From NCBI GenBank assembly GCA_028753945.1, contig JAPNXP010000002.1:14181124-14245123 (forward strand): a DNA stretch of 64,000 bases, read 5' to 3'. The stretch is from Hexactinellida sp. DTS-2022 (Eukaryota > Porifera > Hexactinellida). A model generated the notes under the pieces. It was not told where the DNA came from, ran no database searches, and was given only the letters and a program-made list of their open reading frames with translations. Position 1 is the stretch's first letter. Every line of letters starts with the position of its first letter. Both the position numbers and the translations under genes were made by a program. Shown here piece by piece: positions 50,701 to 58,868 of the stretch.

Positions 50701-53700
50701 TACGCGTACTCACCAAACTGAGTAGTGAGTACGCGTACACACTAAATGTAATTTGTGTGTTAGAGTATTTTTCATGTAATGAGTTGTTTTCTCCGATTCT
50801 AAGCTCATTTATATTAGTAATAATTATTGTCTCAATCAATAACTTAATTTAGGTAAAACCTCTGAATATAGTTAATTAAAAAGCCGTAAACATTCAAATG
50901 AAAGTTGAAGTTACTGATTAGAATTCTGTTTAGAATCCCTTAATATCTCACTTCATGATTTCCAGCTTCTTAATTAACTATATTCAGAGGTTTTACATAA
51001 ATCAAGCGTGAAACAACTCATTACATGAAAAATACTCTTAACACACAAATTACATTTAGTGTGTACGCGTACTCACTACACAGTTTGGTGAGTACGCGTA
51101 CACACCAAACTTAAATGTAAATGGTGTGTACGCGTACTCACTAAGTTCTCTAATACACTGCAACATATTCACTGAACACAAATGGTATATCAATAGAAAT
51201 AATAAAATAGTTTAATACCTGGTCCCAATATTAGAGACTTCCCCTTGGAGAACCGTTTAGTCTATTGGAAATTGGAATGTAAATATATTAAAAATTTTCA
51301 GGGATGTATCATAAACTGATTATATGTTATTACACTGATAATAAGATAATAAAACAATACTTATTTCATCATATACAGTAAACTCCCGTTAAAACGAACT
51401 CGGATATAACGAAATACCCGCTTTTAAAGAAGTCAGTCGAATTCCCAATGATTTCTCATTGAATCTAAGTAGAATATACTTAGCAATATAAAAATATCAG
51501 AAATTTAGGTATTGCAAGGAAATTTCCGGAGAAATATTGTATACAGTCGACTCCGCTTAATAGAGTCACCTCGGGACCAGGTTGTTTTGACCCGATTAAG
51601 CGGAGAAATCTATTAACCGAAAATATTTTAAGCCAAAATGTAATTCCGTCCTACAAATTCTGTGAAATTTTGACCCCATTAAGCGGAGTCATCTATTAAC
51701 AGGTGGCTCTAATAAGCGGAGTCGACTGTATATCATATTATGCTTATAGTCTATAATTGAAAATGCCAAATTTCTGCTATGTAAGTGAGACTAGGATTAT
51801 TTTTCGAAGTCTACTAAACGCACACATGTTTGATAATTATCGCTATGTCAAACTTGTAGTCAAACAGCAGAGTATTCATTTACTAGTAAAATAAAAAACA
51901 CCTACGTTATATTAAGTTATCTATAGGTAGACATTCAATAACATATGGCAAGGTTTAACTTTAATGTGCATACAGCAGTCAGACTCAGACTCAACAGTTA
52001 ACTTAACTCCTACTAGTCTCCTACCCTTCTATTTCTTAGGTACCAATTTGCCCCCCCCTCCCCACCCCTAAATATTTATTCTAGAAAAATCCCTGAAACA
52101 CTATTCACCACAAGCGCATTAATAAAATTACAACTCTAGATATAGTTTCTTAATTCCTGTACAGATCTAAATAATAGATATTATCTTTTAAGCTATTTAT
52201 TTTATTATTAGATGATGGAAATTTTTCGAAAATTTCCCGGTGTCATATATATCACTAAATATACCTGATTACATCGAATGGATAAATAGAAGTTTCGTCT
52301 ATATCGAAGTAAATTAAAGGGTCCCTTTGGACTTCGTATAACGGGAATTCACTGTATATTATATATTGAAAGTAATATACCAAGAACAGTATAAGGAGTC
52401 ATATAACTGGTCTGATGTTTATTACCGTATATGTGATAGTATAGTACCACTAATAATAATAATAATATAATAATAATAATAATCCTATATCAACCTTGGA
52501 TGCGAAGTAACAAGTTCCTCTCGTGGAGAGAGAAGTGTCGTTTCTGATGAGAGAGTCGTGTGTGACGTCATATGTCCCAGGGGATGGAACCTCGCTCTGT
52601 TGGGTTAATTATTGCGAGTAAGATACAGAGCAGTGTTTTAGTGCCAGACAATTGGCAAATAAAGATTAATTTGTTAATTGACTCTGTTAGTTTGGCAGGA
52701 GATTACAGTATATCAAAGAAGATGATCAGTATAGTAATCATGATGGTCACCAGTGACTCACCACTCTCATGATTTGGTTCAAAATATCACGGAAGATGAA
52801 AATTCCAAGGAGGTTACTTGGCTACACAAATGGAGATCTATATCCATGGTCCATTCATACAAATGACGTAACTTATTAAGCGACTCAAAATATATATTTT
52901 AAAATATTATCACAAAAACAGCACTTATAGTTACAAAAATACTTTATTTTTGCAAGTGAACAATTCAACCTGAATGTTGATTCTTTTTCCAAAAATAACA
53001 TACATTGACAAGAAATTAACCAGGAGCGCGAGACGCTCCTTTTTGGAGTATTTGGAAATTTATAATTCGAAGCGCCTATATTTGGAATCTTCTCCTATAC
53101 CGTAATATTAATGTGTGTTTTAAGCGTATGAAATTTGGATCACACCAGTATTAGGAGCGCATTTACAAATGGCTGCATAATACACTGCACGTATAAACAT
53201 ACAATAGTTAGTTAAACAGTTTAGAAAATCTGTGTACTTACAGAGAACCTATTAGAGTCAAATCTGGGAGACTGCATCTGGAACCCCTTGTTCTCGCTCA
53301 GCTGGTAGAACACAGTGCGGTACTTGGAGGGAATCGAGGCGGCGCAGGGAGAGTCGGGCCGGGACCTCTGACTCAGAGCGGAAGCTACAGGAATAGTAAT
53401 TATAGTATATTTAATTAAGTAATACTACTAATAGAATGGGTTCTTCCAGGGGTTTATCTAGGATTTTCTTCTCCCGCATATTATAAAGGAGATAAAAAAT
53501 TTACGGCACCCTAAACGTGTTAGCCTAATACAGAATCTGTATAATTCAGTTAGCTTTTGTTCGCACTTTAGAAGTGTTTTTTGGCTAAAAATATTGGAAC
53601 AAACTTACTACATATATACTGTCAGCTGTCAACCTTTGGCTATTGCCTAATGTCTTAATATTGCTATAAGAGGTGAACAGACCTGTAATCCTCCCTGCTC

Positions 53701-53815
53701 TGTGGACTCTGCTGGATGTCCGCAGTCTCGGATCTTCGCTCAGCTCCGACTGAGGCACCGGACTGGGGCTGGGTACGGAGTAGACCGGCGTTAGACTGAA
53801 TACCGCCATTAACAC
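35753..53815 (-). CDS. STPG1: STPG1-like sperm-tail PG-rich repeat protein, ten exons
   Basis: Exons in coding order: 53815-53683, 53384-53242, 52596-52495, 51261-51219, 49067-49025, 48954-48902, 48053-47950, 46752-46688, 42134-41917 and 35805-35753. They total 957 nt (318 residues plus stop), with every phase consistent. Human STPG1 has 334 residues. PG-rich (SHIPPO) repeats are visible: EVPSPGTYDV, NPNPGPGQYNV with VFKSKSNR, SPGPAEYSP, FPGPGAYEV and DIPGPG. The second exon has ENKGFQMQSPRF, the counterpart of EKKGFNSQAKRF in human STPG1, and the last exon ends with QKWI, the counterpart of KKWIPVL. The family occurs in sperm tails and cilia; STPG1 (MAPO2) is also linked to apoptosis in the literature. 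The ATG may be the in-frame one at 53809. The tiny exons at 51219 and 49025 and the last exon are the least certain. Confidence 0.85.
35806..40402. other. STPG1 intron 9, larger part
   Basis: AT-rich. It contains the MITE at 38174-38333, a hAT fragment near 38520-38580, and a MITE fragment near 37447 (ACAGTGCAATTTTGATTATC). No coding signal was recognised. Confidence 0.45.
38174..38333. mobile_element. MITE (TACAGTCGAAATCGGG family), copy 2
   Basis: Same ends and interior as 8470-8642, including CTCCTTGTTTCTTCATAACC. The high similarity suggests recent spread. Confidence 0.85.
40403..41419. mobile_element. Decayed hAT element with nested MITE, STPG1 intron 9
   Basis: The left end AGTGTTTCTCAAACTTTTTA and right end ACAGCTTGAGTACAACTG resemble the 20793-22160 hAT family. 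The 8-bp flanks agree at 5 positions. Nested at 40586-40878 is a TA-type MITE (TACAGTGCAACCTCCCTTAT to GGGAGGTTTGAGTGTA). Internal AGACGGTCTA words form inverted repeats at about 41172-41240. Confidence 0.75.
40586..40878. mobile_element. Pogo/Tc1-type MITE nested in the decayed hAT element
   Basis: It closely matches the element at 8054-8343, for example GGGCACTGTGGTCCGGAGGG and TTTAACGGGTTGTGGATAAT. Confidence 0.85.
42384..43544 (+). CDS. LRRC27: LRRC27-like leucine-rich repeat protein, intronless, antisense in STPG1 intron 8
   Basis: A protein of 386 residues. Leucine-rich repeats occupy about residues 30-145: LEYLYLEGNLLEELP, LRWLDLRNNLLSRLP, LRTLLLAGNRISELP, LTGLNLSGNPLLDPP. The passage PVELG..N..KLTGLNL...PL..PP..VVQ.GV resembles human LRRC27. 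The rest is basic, rich in Lys, Pro and Glu, with no recognised fold. LRRC27 is poorly studied and expressed mainly in testis. The reading frame is GC-rich and uninterrupted. It lies wholly inside the 4.5-kb intron between STPG1 exons 46688-46752 and 41917-42134, on the opposite strand. The start ATG is the first in frame after an AT-rich leader. The family call is good; one-to-one orthology is inferred. Confidence 0.82.
   Translation: MSSRKKEEITPKDSVRTLLSASIALSSISLDLRNKQLSCLFAEFALLHRLEYLYLEGNLLEELPAEVVRGWNALRWLDLRNNLLSRLPGAIGELRSLRTLLLAGNRISELPVELGNLNKLTGLNLSGNPLLDPPKSVVQHGVRQVLSYLLQKQASSQLEQIPGFATHKHSQLIHSDRSAYPSEYPQEDPATDMPPELTLKRVKLFAMHGVRNPVPKRFPSPANFSLYSGPVKQNQPFVMRKPSLQKKAKKDRLPPLEHNLDKRSLMEVIHETAVPPNSQQRLAPKWLEDPAAQARLVLQESKSGKHILDIEHHEQTRIAANRALALMNNSSEFCVPNEEKKLSHIRANRPKEARLRRDTDTHSEEVKAYENISYSLTPFTGGLDII
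43545..46687. other. STPG1 intron 8 beyond the LRRC27-like gene
   Basis: AT-rich. It contains the MITE at 43797-43970 and a short GATG repeat near 45458-45470 (GGATGGATGGATGG). No other gene was recognised. Confidence 0.45.
43797..43970. mobile_element. Pogo/Tc1-type MITE (TATAACGAA family)
   Basis: It starts TACAGTGAGCTCCCGTTATA and ends TAACGAGAGTTCACTGTA, 253 bp downstream of the LRRC27-like stop. A C11-like run is inside. Confidence 0.85.
46832..47241. mobile_element. Probable MITE with GTACGTCTTA words, STPG1 intron 7
   Basis: The right end reads AAGCGAGTCCACTGTA. Words such as GTACGTACTAACCGAG and GAGTACGTCTTAAGCC recur on both sides. The left border is not clear. Confidence 0.4.
48069..48210. 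mobile_element. MITE (TACAGTAGAACC family) just upstream of STPG1 exon 7
   Basis: The left end TACAGTAGAACCATGTCAAT and right end TTGGTGTTCGTATACTGTA are imperfect inverted repeats. It starts 16 bp from the acceptor side of exon 47950-48053, so it supplies part of the intron's 3' end. Confidence 0.65.
49715..49895. mobile_element. hAT-type MITE, old copy, STPG1 intron 4
   Basis: Ends TAGGATTCAAACCTTTTCC and GGTTTTAAGAACCCTG, with flanks TTTAAACC and GTTAAACT (6 of 8 matching). A chance open frame over it was not taken as a gene. Confidence 0.65.
50643..51164. repeat. Large foldback element with six GTACGCGTAC cores, STPG1 intron 4
   Basis: The two arms, each about 220-230 bp, pair almost fully: GTTGCAGTGTATTAGAGAAC on the left and its complement at the right end. 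Each arm carries three copies of GAGTACGCGTACAC or its reverse, and both share GTAAAACCTCTGAATATAG and its complement. The loop is about 90 bp. It is non-coding. Confidence 0.9.
51374..51440. mobile_element. Fragment of the TATAACGAA MITE family
   Basis: It begins TACAGTAAACTCCCGTTAAA and continues GGATATAACGAAATACCCGC. No right end was found before the next element. Confidence 0.5.
51542..51730. mobile_element. MITE (TACAGTCGACTCCGC family), STPG1 intron 3
   Basis: The ends TACAGTCGACTCCGCTTAAT and TAAGCGGAGTCGACTGTA are a near-perfect inverted repeat. The internal word ATTAAGCGGAG is repeated. Fragments lie near 18600 and 56380. Confidence 0.88.
53020..53180. repeat. GACGCTCC family repeat, copy 2
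   Basis: Same order of words as 26646-26812 (GCGCGAGACGCTCCTTTTTG, CTCCTATACCGTAAT, TTTACAAATGGCTG). It lies 61 bp downstream of STPG1 exon 2. Confidence 0.7.
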
Positions 53816-54126
53816 CTCTAATTGGACACTGTATTGTATATACGTTTTGAACTACAGTACTCCCATTGTAACCAAGTCGGATATAACAAAATTGAGATTT
53901 TTTCCCAAAGCACCTAATATTATCTACAATTTCCTTATTTTGCGTGACGTTATTGTTCAATTAATTATAATCCAGAATTATCCATATGATCATTCACTCC
54001 AAGAAATTCTTTTTCCTTCAGTAAAATATTTCAGCAAATTGGTAATCATAAATGAATTTTTGGAAATAAACAAAACAATTTTACATATAATTAAACTTTA
54101 ATAATTTTCAATAAATCCTTGCTAAA

Positions 54127-55242
54127 TTACCAAAATTTCTTTTTCACAGCATTAGAACCATATTCATCATATTCTAGTTTTGATAGACACTCACTATCAG
54201 ATACGTTCCCACTCAAAGAGGATAAAATTGAGCCTCCATTCCAACTGGAATATTTTCTGTTGACAGGCGCGATAACATTAACCTTCATAAACTGAGGAGC
54301 TAACTTACGAATCTCTTTACACAAGCGCTCACACATGCCTGGATACATTGTGTTGCCACCTGCTAAGACTATATTTTTGTAAAAGAAATTCCGACAGTCT
54401 AACTCAGAGTTTTTAATATTTTTATAAATTATACTATGGATGCCATCAGACTTCATTCCGATGAGAGACGGCTGGAAGAGAGCCTGCGGCGCCGATACGC
54501 GTTCTCTACCCAAATGAACCACCTGGCCGTCTGGTAACTGGTAAGCCAGCTCGCTAGTATAGCCAGTAATCTCTTGCTTATAGTCAATAGGAACGTAGGC
54601 TAGCTTCTCTTTAACGGCACACACGATTTCTCGCTCATAAGCTGTAGTGAAGCAATAGCCGCGGTTAAATAGCAACCGCATCAAATAGTCAGTAACCTCA
54701 CGACCCGCGAGTTTAACAATACTGACGTCACCCGGGCTTATGTACCCCTCGTATATGCAAACCGAGGTGGAGAGAGAGTCCCCGGAGTCGAACACGCACC
54801 CTGAGGTGAGCCCCGCCGAGTAGAGAGACAGGACTGGCTGCGCGTAGAGATGCATAGCGGAGACATTAAATATCTCAAAAGATAACTCAGCGAGAAGTTC
54901 TCGGTCGTGTTTAGGGCTGAGCAGAGGCTCAGAATACCATACAGAGTGATTCTCCGGATTAACGTGTAACTCCTTGTACAGTATATGGTGTAGGAGCCTA
55001 TCCACATCTACCCAATTGGTGACAATACCGTCTTCAATCGGGTATCTTAGTGAGAGAACGCCGCGTTTGCACTGTGCCTCCTCGCCGATATAATATTCCT
55101 CTAAAGAGAGATCAGCCCTTAGGCTAGCGTGTCGCGGATAGCCCAGCGTGGTAGGGAGGATGGAACGCGGGGCTTTGTCAGATCCGAACCCCGATTTACA
55201 TGTGTGAGAACCAAAGTCGATAACCAGTGCTGGAACTCCCAT
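54127..55242 (-). CDS. Divergent actin-like protein, intronless
   Basis: A protein of 371 residues, close to the 375 of actin, and collinear with it: KRGVLSLRYPIEDGIVTNW, QPVLSLYSAG, IYEGYISPG, REVTDYLMRLL, REIVCAVKEKLAYV, LPDGQVVHLGRER, FQPSLIGM, NTMYPGM, GGSILSSL and a C-terminus ending KKFW. There are no ARP-type insertions. The nucleotide site is altered. Phosphate loop 1 reads DFGSHTCKSGF (actin: Asn12 is Phe, Gly15 is His). Phosphate loop 2 reads DSGDSLSTS, where actin has DSGDGVTHT, so His161 is replaced by Thr. The Gln137 position (AQPVLS) and Lys18 are kept. It is best viewed as an orphan actin-like protein of the kind often found in testis, rather than conventional actin or a canonical Arp class. 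Its stop lies about 310 bp upstream of the STPG1 start, on the same strand. Confidence 0.85.
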   Translation of the reverse strand: MGVPALVIDFGSHTCKSGFGSDKAPRSILPTTLGYPRHASLRADLSLEEYYIGEEAQCKRGVLSLRYPIEDGIVTNWVDVDRLLHHILYKELHVNPENHSVWYSEPLLSPKHDRELLAELSFEIFNVSAMHLYAQPVLSLYSAGLTSGCVFDSGDSLSTSVCIYEGYISPGDVSIVKLAGREVTDYLMRLLFNRGYCFTTAYEREIVCAVKEKLAYVPIDYKQEITGYTSELAYQLPDGQVVHLGRERVSAPQALFQPSLIGMKSDGIHSIIYKNIKNSELDCRNFFYKNIVLAGGNTMYPGMCERLCKEIRKLAPQFMKVNVIAPVNRKYSSWNGGSILSSLSGNVSDSECLSKLEYDEYGSNAVKKKFW

Positions 55243-56916
55243 TCCTGTTAGCTACGAACCTGTATTACATTTTAACCCATTCTTAGGACAATACATTTAC
55301 TGCTCTATAGATAATTGTATTGAGAATGGATAGTTAATTAAACATGATATTGAGGAGTAACAAATTGACTTTGATTGTTGATCATGAATCAGTGATTCCA
55401 ATAATTAATTAAGCAATTTGTTAATAAAACCTCGAATTGGTCAGCAACCTAATAACGTGAACTCCCGTTCTAACTTATAACGAAGAATATAACGAAATAT
55501 AGCTTTGGCCATATAAAATAAATAACTTGTTTATCATCCCGTCCGGATATATTTTCTTATTTTCTTATGAACGTAATCATAAAATATTTAGCTATAAACT
55601 TGTGTAAAGTACTCCTAATGTATCAATTTTAATTAATAGATCTTGTATTTTAGGGCATTACTTTAATTAATTATTTGGGAATTGTCATGTGAAAATATAA
55701 TTAAATTAAATATTAACATTTATTGTTTGGCCTAGGATAATGTTATTTGCATATTAATGGAAATAAAAAATAAAAATAAAATCCCGTCCGCCGTCCGTAT
55801 TTTCTGAAAAAAACGGATGATAAACAATTAATTTATTTTACATGGCCTTAGAATGAAATGAAGATTTTCCCCCAGAGCACTAAATGCATTAATTATTATC
55901 CGCTTAAAATGAATATAAGCAGATAGAACTAAGGAATTTACAGGTCCAAAGCACTTCGTTATGACGAGACTTGACTGATAGATTTTAACTGATGATAATA
56001 GAATTAACATCATTAGGATCAAATCTCTGTATTTTCAATTCGAAATATAAAAGACTCATTGGACCAGAAGTCCAGAACACAGTTTTGATATAACTGACGA
56101 ACAAAGACAAATTGATAAATCGGACTTCAGTTGCAGATCTCCAGGAAATTCTCTATCTCCTGTCCAAATTTGAATACGTATATAACAACAATGGTCTAAC
56201 CAGGCTACTGGATACGGCCGGCCGGCGCCCATCAGAAAAATTTAGACTACTATAGTAGGACCATACTGTGAATTTAAATAAATAAATAAATTCAAATAAG
56301 TAAATTCCTTACACTATTTAAATTATATGTTTCTATTTCTAGCTAAGTGACCCGATAATGAGGTTGATCTGATTAACCAGTTGCTCTATTAAGCGGAGTT
56401 TACTATATCTATTAAATCCAGATAGAATATCTGAATATTCTGATCACTGATGTTATAAATGCAGTTCATGCCTTTAAAAATAGTTAGGCCCAGATTTTCT
56501 GAAAAATATAGGTGCGAGCATGCGAGCAGTGCTTACGCCGCCTATGCTCAGTCGCAAAGCATCAACTTTAGAGTCAAACCTTCGATTTAATTATATAGAA
56601 AGGCCAGTTTGTCGTGAAGAGCTCCAACCATTTCACAAGCTGTGAGACTCGAAGATAATTCTCCACATCCGGCAGGGGGGTCAGTTCGCATGATAGAAAA
56701 TCACGCTGATATCAGCGTGATTTGCAAGCAGAAATTCGATTTTGGTAAATTTTTAACGGGACTTTTAGCATTTTTGTCCAATAGGAAAATAAAAATAATA
56801 ACAAACAATTTCAATGAGTATCTACTATATATGAATACAGGTAAACCTCGAGATACGGCATCATCGGGTATAATAATACAAATTGTGATACAAATAATAA
56901 TTACAGTTGTGCAGAC
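55243..56916. other. Spacer upstream of the actin-like gene
   Basis: AT-rich. It contains a MITE-like stretch (about 55456-55979, ends GTGAACTCCCGTTC and GACGAGACTTGACTGATA), a fragment near 56380 (TATTAAGCGGAGTTTACT) and a 26-bp palindrome centred near 56711. No gene was recognised. Confidence 0.45.
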
Positions 56917-57414
56917 CAGAGCTGCAAATGGGTCACGAGCAGTGACCCATGAGCCATGACCCATGCGACCCATCGAAGGAGTGACACATTACCCACTGAC
57001 CCATGGGTCAATGACCCATTCATGTTATTATCTGACCAATTATATATCCAATATTTAACTTAGAATTAACTATAATGTAAATATAATTTAGTCTCACACA
57101 AATCATGATATTAAGTTGTTTTTATAACCTTCTAGGCTCTAGCACTACAGATACGGCTTCGATGGTCTCTGGTAACATTAAATTACGTTGAGACGTTATT
57201 ATATGTCGAGCATTAAAGGCACTAAAATGCCTCTCGCTCTCTGATGATCTCTTATTACAAGTGTAATGATCTCTCTTAAGTCTAGATAATTAATGAATCA
57301 AAGTATTGATGGGTCATGACCCATGGCGTGTGACCCATGACCCATTGACCCATCCCAAAAACGTGACCCATATGACCCATTGACCCATGGGTCACTGACC
57401 CATTTGCAGCTCTG
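56917..57414. mobile_element. hAT element, internally deleted, perfect 8-bp duplication, GACCCAT repeats
   Basis: The ends are CAGAGCTGCAAATGGGTC and GACCCATTTGCAGCTCTG, flanked by exact GTGCAGAC at 56909-56916 and 57415-57422. Both subterminal regions are arrays of TGACCCAT/ATGGGTCA words. The middle keeps a remnant of the transposase C-terminus. Confidence 0.93.
57122..57270 (-). pseudogene. hAT transposase C-terminal (dimerisation) remnant
   Basis: The minus-strand reading gives KRSSESERHFSAFNARHIIT, then SQRNLMLPETIEAVSVVLE, and stops. The pattern S.SERHFS....IIT.QRN.LPE..EA is that of the hAT C-terminal dimerisation domain. It lies inside the TSD-bounded element, so the element derives directly from an autonomous hAT by internal deletion. 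The rest of the transposase is missing. Confidence 0.72.
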
Positions 57415-57422
57415 GTGCAGAC

Positions 57423-58066
57423 AGCATTTCTTCTGATTAGATAAGTAGATTCTTGGAGGGTCTTCCAACAAGTTTGTAAAATACATGGACTTTTGCCCGC
57501 CCAAGATACAAGTAAACTTAAACAAAAACCATTAATAATATGTAGAAATATCTTAAACATGTTTGCTTATAGCGTTAATAACATCATCATCATTTTTCAT
57601 AGTTACCTATTGGATATTGTTACCAATTTGCAAGCAGAATAAAAAATCCGGATGGCTTGAGGTTGATTGTTAGATTTTTCGTTGGTGTAACTTAATATGT
57701 GAATAGTCATGAGTAATTAGTAAGAGGAAAAATAATCAACTAAGTTAAGTTGACTGTTGTTTGTTTGAGAGAGATGGATAGGTAATTTTGTTACTTTGCT
57801 GTTGGGATCTTTAGGTGCTATTAGTTAACAGGTGGCTTGGTGTAACCTTTTCTATTTATTTGCTTTTGTTTCTACCAGTCTCTTTGCTTACTTGAATGTT
57901 GTGTACAATCAATTAATTGCTCTCCTCAAATTCTTGTATAAAACAGTACACTTTACAATGACTTGCATAGTGAGAAGTTTGGAAATTGTGTATTTATTGA
58001 AGCGGCGCCCAGATAGCGAATTTTCTATTTGGGTTGTTTCAGGGGTATCTGTTGGGGCTGTCAACC
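57423..58066. other. Spacer between hAT element and ribozyme-bearing repeat
   Basis: No gene was recognised. Open frames here lack any family signature. Confidence 0.4.
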
Positions 58067-58118
58067 GGCAGGTTTCGTTCCATTGCAGAGACTCATCAGG
58101 AGTGTAACCTCAACCTAC
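58067..58118 (-). ncRNA. Candidate hammerhead ribozyme, minus-strand copy
   Basis: Read on the minus strand: core CTGATGA (58099-58093), stem II GTCTC/GGAAC around loop TGCAAT (three Watson-Crick pairs, one G-U, one mismatch), then GAAA (58076-58073). Stem III pairs GTAGG with CCTGC next to the A-U closing pair. The cleavage triplet is GUU at 58114-58112. Stem I is GAG/CTC around a 6-base loop. All invariant core bases are present. Stem II is imperfect, so activity may be weaker than for the plus-strand copy. Confidence 0.6.
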
Positions 58119-58308
58119 TCGCTGCGGATCCAACACCGCTGGTTACCGGCACTCTCGCTCACTAGCGCCTATCCGACGTACCAACCCCGGATACTCCTGA
58201 GGCTATGCCATCCTACATGACAAAGCCTCGCTTGACTCCTTTCCTAAAAGTTATAGGATAGTCAGGGTTAATCTGTCGTATCCTATTCTGGTTATAGCAC
58301 CATCGTAC

Positions 58309-58433
58309 CAGTGCCCGATTAACCATGAGGCACCTGAGGCACAGGCCTCAGACCCCCAGCCTCTATCGGGAGGTCTAAGGGGCCCCCAAATTGAGCTGTG
58401 CCTCAGGCCCCCATCTAGCTTAATCGGGCCCTG
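58309..58433. mobile_element. hAT-type MITE (125 bp) with perfect 8-bp duplication, inside the LINE
   Basis: The ends are CAGTGCCCGATTAACC and GCTTAATCGGGCCCTG. Exact CATCGTAC flanks lie at 58301-58308 and 58434-58441. The interior GAGGCACCTGAGGCACAGGC and GAGCTGTGCCTCAGG pair. Confidence 0.93.
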
Positions 58434-58637
58434 CATCGTACATAATTCTGTTTATTCGAAGGAAGTTTTCTGGACAATCGAGTCGTTTTAGAGCACTCCC
58501 AATTGAATTGTGGGAAACAGAGTCGAAAGCTTTAGAACAGTCTAGAAGGACAATGTGAAGATCTCGTCTCTCTACTCTATGCTTTTCTATAATCGTTTCC
58601 AGGAGTACTACGTTTGTCTGCGTTCCAGTACCCGGTC

Positions 58638-58868
58638 GGTAGTATCGGGACGACCGGGCATGTCGTTGATGGAGACATCCCGGCAGGAGGCACAGTTGAG
58701 GACTGTGGCCATTAGGAAGCGTGACCACCCACAGGTGTGAGGTAGTGAGGGGGTCGAGGGTCACCCTCCTGATGAGTCCCTGTAATGGGACGAAACCCCA
58801 CTAGTATTACTGTACCAGTACATGGCTAGTCTACAGTTGCCCTGATTAGTAATATAATATTTACTACA
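58638..58868 (+). mobile_element. SINE-like insertion carrying a hammerhead motif, inside the LINE
   Basis: The 231-bp segment is flanked by CGGTC at 58633-58637 and 58869-58873 and splits the reverse-transcriptase frame between NKQMAFRP and GTGTQTN. The right end is AT-rich, like a SINE tail. A ribozyme core sits at 58743-58803. GGGGTCGAGGGTCACC also loosely resembles a Pol III B box. The borders are inferred from the broken LINE frame. Confidence 0.55.
58743..58803 (+). ncRNA. Candidate hammerhead ribozyme, plus-strand copy, all three stems
   Basis: Stem III 5' side (GGGG next to GUC) ends at the cleavage triplet GTC (58753-58755). Stem I is GAGGG/CCCTC (58756-58760 with 58764-58768) around loop TCA. 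The core CTGATGA is at 58769-58775. Stem II is GTCCC/GGGAC (58776-58780 with 58787-58791) around loop TGTAAT. GAAA is at 58792-58795, followed by CCCC, which closes stem III. TAGT/ACTA can extend stem III past a 3-base bulge. Every invariant base is present and the stem II sequence resembles known metazoan hammerheads. Confidence 0.78.

Noticed and set aside
52549..52580. Hammerhead-like core CTGATGAGAGAGTC on the plus strand
   Set aside because: There is no GAAA after a closable stem II, and the stretch is the complement of a well-supported STPG1 exon.
57832..58220. Two overlapping plus-strand open frames
   Set aside because: They run through the LINE and ribozyme-bearing repeat in the wrong orientation and have no recognised domain.
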